A stretch of DNA of 8,214 bases from Bacillota bacterium (lineage in GTDB: Bacteria > Bacillota > Dethiobacteria > DTU022 > JAAZDU01). The notes under the pieces are model-generated. The model saw nothing but the letters and a program-made list of their open reading frames with translations. It ran no database searches and was not told the origin of the DNA. Position 1 is the stretch's first letter. Every line of letters starts with the position of its first letter. Location: contig JAAZDU010000079.1 in the NCBI GenBank assembly GCA_012512665.1, positions 1-8,214 on the forward strand, written 5' to 3'. Positions 6,273 to 8,214 of this stretch are shown here, piece by piece. The translations under genes were made by a program, and so were the position numbers.

Positions 6273-7391
6273 TTACTTCTTATACATATCTGCATAGGCA
6301 GGTGGATACATGTTATCGTATTTTTCCGTAGCTTCCCTGAATATTTTTAAAGCTTCCGTACCAGGCAATCCCTGGGCATCTAATTCTTTTGCACGCTCTT
6401 CCTGAAGTGTACTAACCCTCTCCAAAAAGGTTGCCCGATCGGCATCTGGCAGGTGTATCACTTCCATACCTTCTTCAATCGCATAATCAAAAGCTTCTTT
6501 ATCAGCATTATCAATAGCTTCTATCCCGGTTTCATGCCAAAACTTATAAGCAGTCTCTTCAAGGATTGTTTGCAGATCTTCTGGTAATGAATTAAAAACT
6601 TCAAGGTTCATAATTATATAATGTATAGGATCATTTAATCCTAATTGAGGAGTCAGATAATTAGCTGCTTCGGCCAGTCTCCAAGTTTTTAAAGCCTCTA
6701 CAGGTGTAAAAGTCGCATCTACAACCCCTCTAGACAAAGCCTCATAACATTCTGCCATTGTTAAAGAAGCCGAAGAACCTTCTATTGCTACAACGGCAGG
6801 GCTCATCTCCGATGTTGCCCGGTATGTTAGTCCTTTCATATCTTCTAAACTTCTAAATGGTTTTTTCGAAATGAAAGCTCCTGGTCCCATACTAATAGGA
6901 ATTAAAACCTTCACATCTTTTAGCTCATCAAACTCAACATTGCTATGAACTTCCTCAAGAGCAAGAGATGCAGATTTGGAGCTCATAAGTGGAGTACCGG
7001 GCATTCCTAAGAGCTCAGCCAAGGGGAAACGGCCCGGAAAATAGCCTGGCATCATATAGGCCATATCAGCAGAACCTTGGATTACACCATCTAATTCCTC
7101 CCCAGCCCCCAGCAGAGTGCCACCATGATATAAATCAATTTTAATGCGTCCATTTGATGCTTTTTCAATCTCTTCTGCCAATGGATCAAGAATCTCTGTA
7201 CATTGAAAGGCAGTTGGCGGGAACATACTAACTAGAGACAGTGTTATTACTTCTTTACCTGCCTGTGCTTCTGTATTTTCTTCAGGCTCTGAATCTACTG
7301 TTCCTGGTGTTTGGGAAGCGCAGCCAGCAATATACAACCCTAAACTAACAATTAACAGCATAGTGATGCATAATATTCCATATTTCTTCAT
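6273..7391 (-). CDS. dctP: TRAP transporter solute-binding lipoprotein, DctP family
   Basis: Extracytoplasmic receptor that captures an organic acid and delivers it to the DctQM permease. I place the start at the ATG at 7391 (MKKYGIL), 8 nt after GGGGAG, giving 372 residues; an in-frame ATG at 7427 would put charged residues before the signal peptide and has a weaker ribosome site. The signal peptide is followed by the lipobox I-A-G-C24, so the mature protein is lipid-anchored, as expected for a Gram-positive cell. DctP-family features include GVIQGSADMAYMMPGYFPGR (102-121), MKGLTYRATS with R191 as the likely carboxylate-binding arginine, and ECYEALSRGVVDATFTP (214-230). An acidic linker (about 31-46) precedes the folded domain. 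The permease gene lies upstream, not downstream as is more usual, with 245 nt between them. A carboxylate ligand is inferred from the family; its identity is unknown. Confidence 0.93.
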   Translation of the reverse strand: MKKYGILCITMLLIVSLGLYIAGCASQTPGTVDSEPEENTEAQAGKEVITLSLVSMFPPTAFQCTEILDPLAEEIEKASNGRIKIDLYHGGTLLGAGEELDGVIQGSADMAYMMPGYFPGRFPLAELLGMPGTPLMSSKSASLALEEVHSNVEFDELKDVKVLIPISMGPGAFISKKPFRSLEDMKGLTYRATSEMSPAVVAIEGSSASLTMAECYEALSRGVVDATFTPVEALKTWRLAEAANYLTPQLGLNDPIHYIIMNLEVFNSLPEDLQTILEETAYKFWHETGIEAIDNADKEAFDYAIEEGMEVIHLPDADRATFLERVSTLQEERAKELDAQGLPGTEALKIFREATEKYDNMYPPAYADMYKK

Positions 7392-7461
7392 TTTTCTCTC
7401 TCCCCGTATAAGTTTGATTGGTAACATGCTGCCTTCATTTTGTATTGCAACTCCTGTCTAA

Positions 7462-7475
7462 ACCCTACACCCTAC
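7462..7475. repeat. Tandem heptamer in the dctP leader
   Basis: ACCCTAC occurs twice in succession (minus strand GTAGGGT twice) about 70 nt before the dctP start. It is too short to interpret. Confidence 0.35.
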
Positions 7476-7559
7476 TAACCACATAAAACAAATCCACTCC
7501 CTCTTTTAGAGTCAAAAGTTTGTAATACTAGCTAATCCTATCCCCCCCTCTAAAGATTT

Positions 7560-7568
7560 ATTATAGCA
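7560..7568 (-). promoter_or_regulatory. dctP: Candidate extended -10 promoter for dctP
   Basis: The minus strand reads TGCTATAAT at 7568-7560, a perfect extended -10 element (TGN then TATAAT). No good -35 box is found at 16-18 nt spacing, which fits extended -10 promoters. Transcription would start near 7553 and leave a leader of about 160 nt before dctP. The element overlaps one copy of a 13-bp direct repeat, so it is probably regulated. Confidence 0.5.
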
Positions 7569-7597
7569 ATGCTCGCTATTGTACTTATAGCAATGCT
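7561..7597. repeat. 13-bp direct repeat over the dctP promoter, candidate operator
   Basis: TTATAGCAATGCT is found at 7561-7573 and again at 7585-7597, a perfect 13-bp repeat with a 24-bp period (just over two helical turns). Copy one overlaps the extended -10 element and copy two sits over the -35 region. The second copy also lies in a small palindrome, ATAGCA-A-TGCTAT. This layout fits a transcription factor that binds as two dimers or as a tandem dimer; the regulator is not in the window. Confidence 0.5.
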
Positions 7598-7636
7598 ATT
7601 CTACCCTGCCTTTTTTATAGTGAAACCAAGCCCCTG

Positions 7637-8214
7637 CTAATAGAGAAGCTGGGGTAAATATGTTGCTATTCCTGGGAACGCAATCAACAAAGCTATGAAA
7701 ATAAAATCTGCGATAATAAATGGTATAGCTCCCCTAAATATTGTTTCTATCGGTACGTCTGGAGCAACTCCCTTCATAACAAATACATTCATACCTATGG
7801 GAGGTGTAACAACGGCCGTAGATGTAAAGACAACCATCACTATACCAAACCATATTGGATCGTATCCCAATGACGAAATTATGGGGACGAAAATTGGAGC
7901 TGTAAGCAAAATTAAAGCCATTGCATCGATAAAGCAACCCAAGAAAAACCAAATTATCGAGATTACGAGCAATATCGTCCAACCAGGTAATGGTAGACTT
8001 CCAACCCAATTTGACAATTCAAATGGTATGCGCGTCAACACAAAATAGCGGCTAAATAATTTTGCACCCGCAACTAAGAGAAAAATCATTGCACTAAGAC
8101 TAACAGTGTTCGTTAACGCTTGATTGAGTTTCTCCCAATTCATCTTTTTCCTGATAAAGGTAACGGCCATTATAGCAAAAGCACCGACCGCACCTGATTC
8201 AGTAGGTGTAAACC
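7637..8214 (-). CDS. dctM: TRAP transporter large permease subunit, DctM family; N-terminal part beyond the window edge
   Basis: DctM is the large membrane subunit of TRAP transporters, which drive uptake of the ligand held by DctP with an ion gradient. The open frame continues upstream of the first in-window ATG (8170) to the right edge, reading FTPTESGAVGA, a conserved DctM segment, so that ATG is internal and not the start. The visible 191 residues are the C-terminal part of a protein normally about 430 long. They hold several hydrophobic membrane segments, the motif FLGCFIDAMALILLTAPIF and the loop TPPIGMNVFVMKG, both typical of DctM. The stop is TAG at 7639-7637. The small subunit DctQ is not visible and is expected upstream or fused. 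The gene precedes dctP by 245 nt. Confidence 0.92.
   Translation of the reverse strand, partial: FTPTESGAVGAFAIMAVTFIRKKMNWEKLNQALTNTVSLSAMIFLLVAGAKLFSRYFVLTRIPFELSNWVGSLPLPGWTILLVISIIWFFLGCFIDAMALILLTAPIFVPIISSLGYDPIWFGIVMVVFTSTAVVTPPIGMNVFVMKGVAPDVPIETIFRGAIPFIIADFIFIALLIAFPGIATYLPQLLY

Noticed and set aside
7441..7636. CRISPR-like array in the repeat-bearing gap before dctP
   Set aside because: Only two copies of a 13-bp unit with an 11-bp spacer, far too short for CRISPR, and overlapping a promoter.
7695..8048. Plus-strand open frame of 117 codons
   Set aside because: It is antisense to dctM and mirrors its hydrophobic codons; no support as a gene.

Overview
The window suggests an anaerobic, moderately AT-rich Gram-positive bacterium of the Clostridia/Peptococcaceae type. 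Supporting signs are strong AGGAGG-like ribosome binding sites at short spacing, a lipoprotein (lipobox) form of the TRAP binding protein, and a set of oxygen-sensitive redox enzymes: a tungsten/molybdenum aldehyde:ferredoxin oxidoreductase, an Fe-S Old Yellow Enzyme and a flavodoxin-ferredoxin fusion. The host assignment is inference; no marker gene is present.

All six genes lie on the minus strand, so transcription runs from high to low coordinates. In that order they are: the 3' part of a TRAP transporter large permease (DctM, running off the right edge); a TRAP solute-binding lipoprotein (DctP); a 655-residue FMN/4Fe-4S/FAD enoate-reductase-like enzyme of the Old Yellow Enzyme family; a flavodoxin domain fused to a two-cluster ferredoxin; a zinc-dependent medium-chain alcohol dehydrogenase; and an AOR-family oxidoreductase (running off the left edge, intact for 519 codons). 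The reductase and the flavodoxin-ferredoxin are only 19 nt apart and probably translationally linked. The other gaps are 177 to 339 nt and hold the non-coding features: a 13-bp direct repeat carrying an extended -10 promoter before dctP, a strong 11-bp stem-loop and a TGTGTACA direct repeat between dctP and the reductase, a tandem decamer before the dehydrogenase, and a GC-rich structured element before the AOR gene.

Read together, the genes look like an uptake-plus-redox island for an organic acid. The TRAP system would import a carboxylate. The OYE-type enzyme would act on a C=C bond (or related flavin chemistry), AOR would interconvert carboxylate and aldehyde, and the zinc dehydrogenase aldehyde/ketone and alcohol. 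The flavodoxin-ferredoxin fusion could carry low-potential electrons between them. The substrate and the net direction cannot be read from the sequence.
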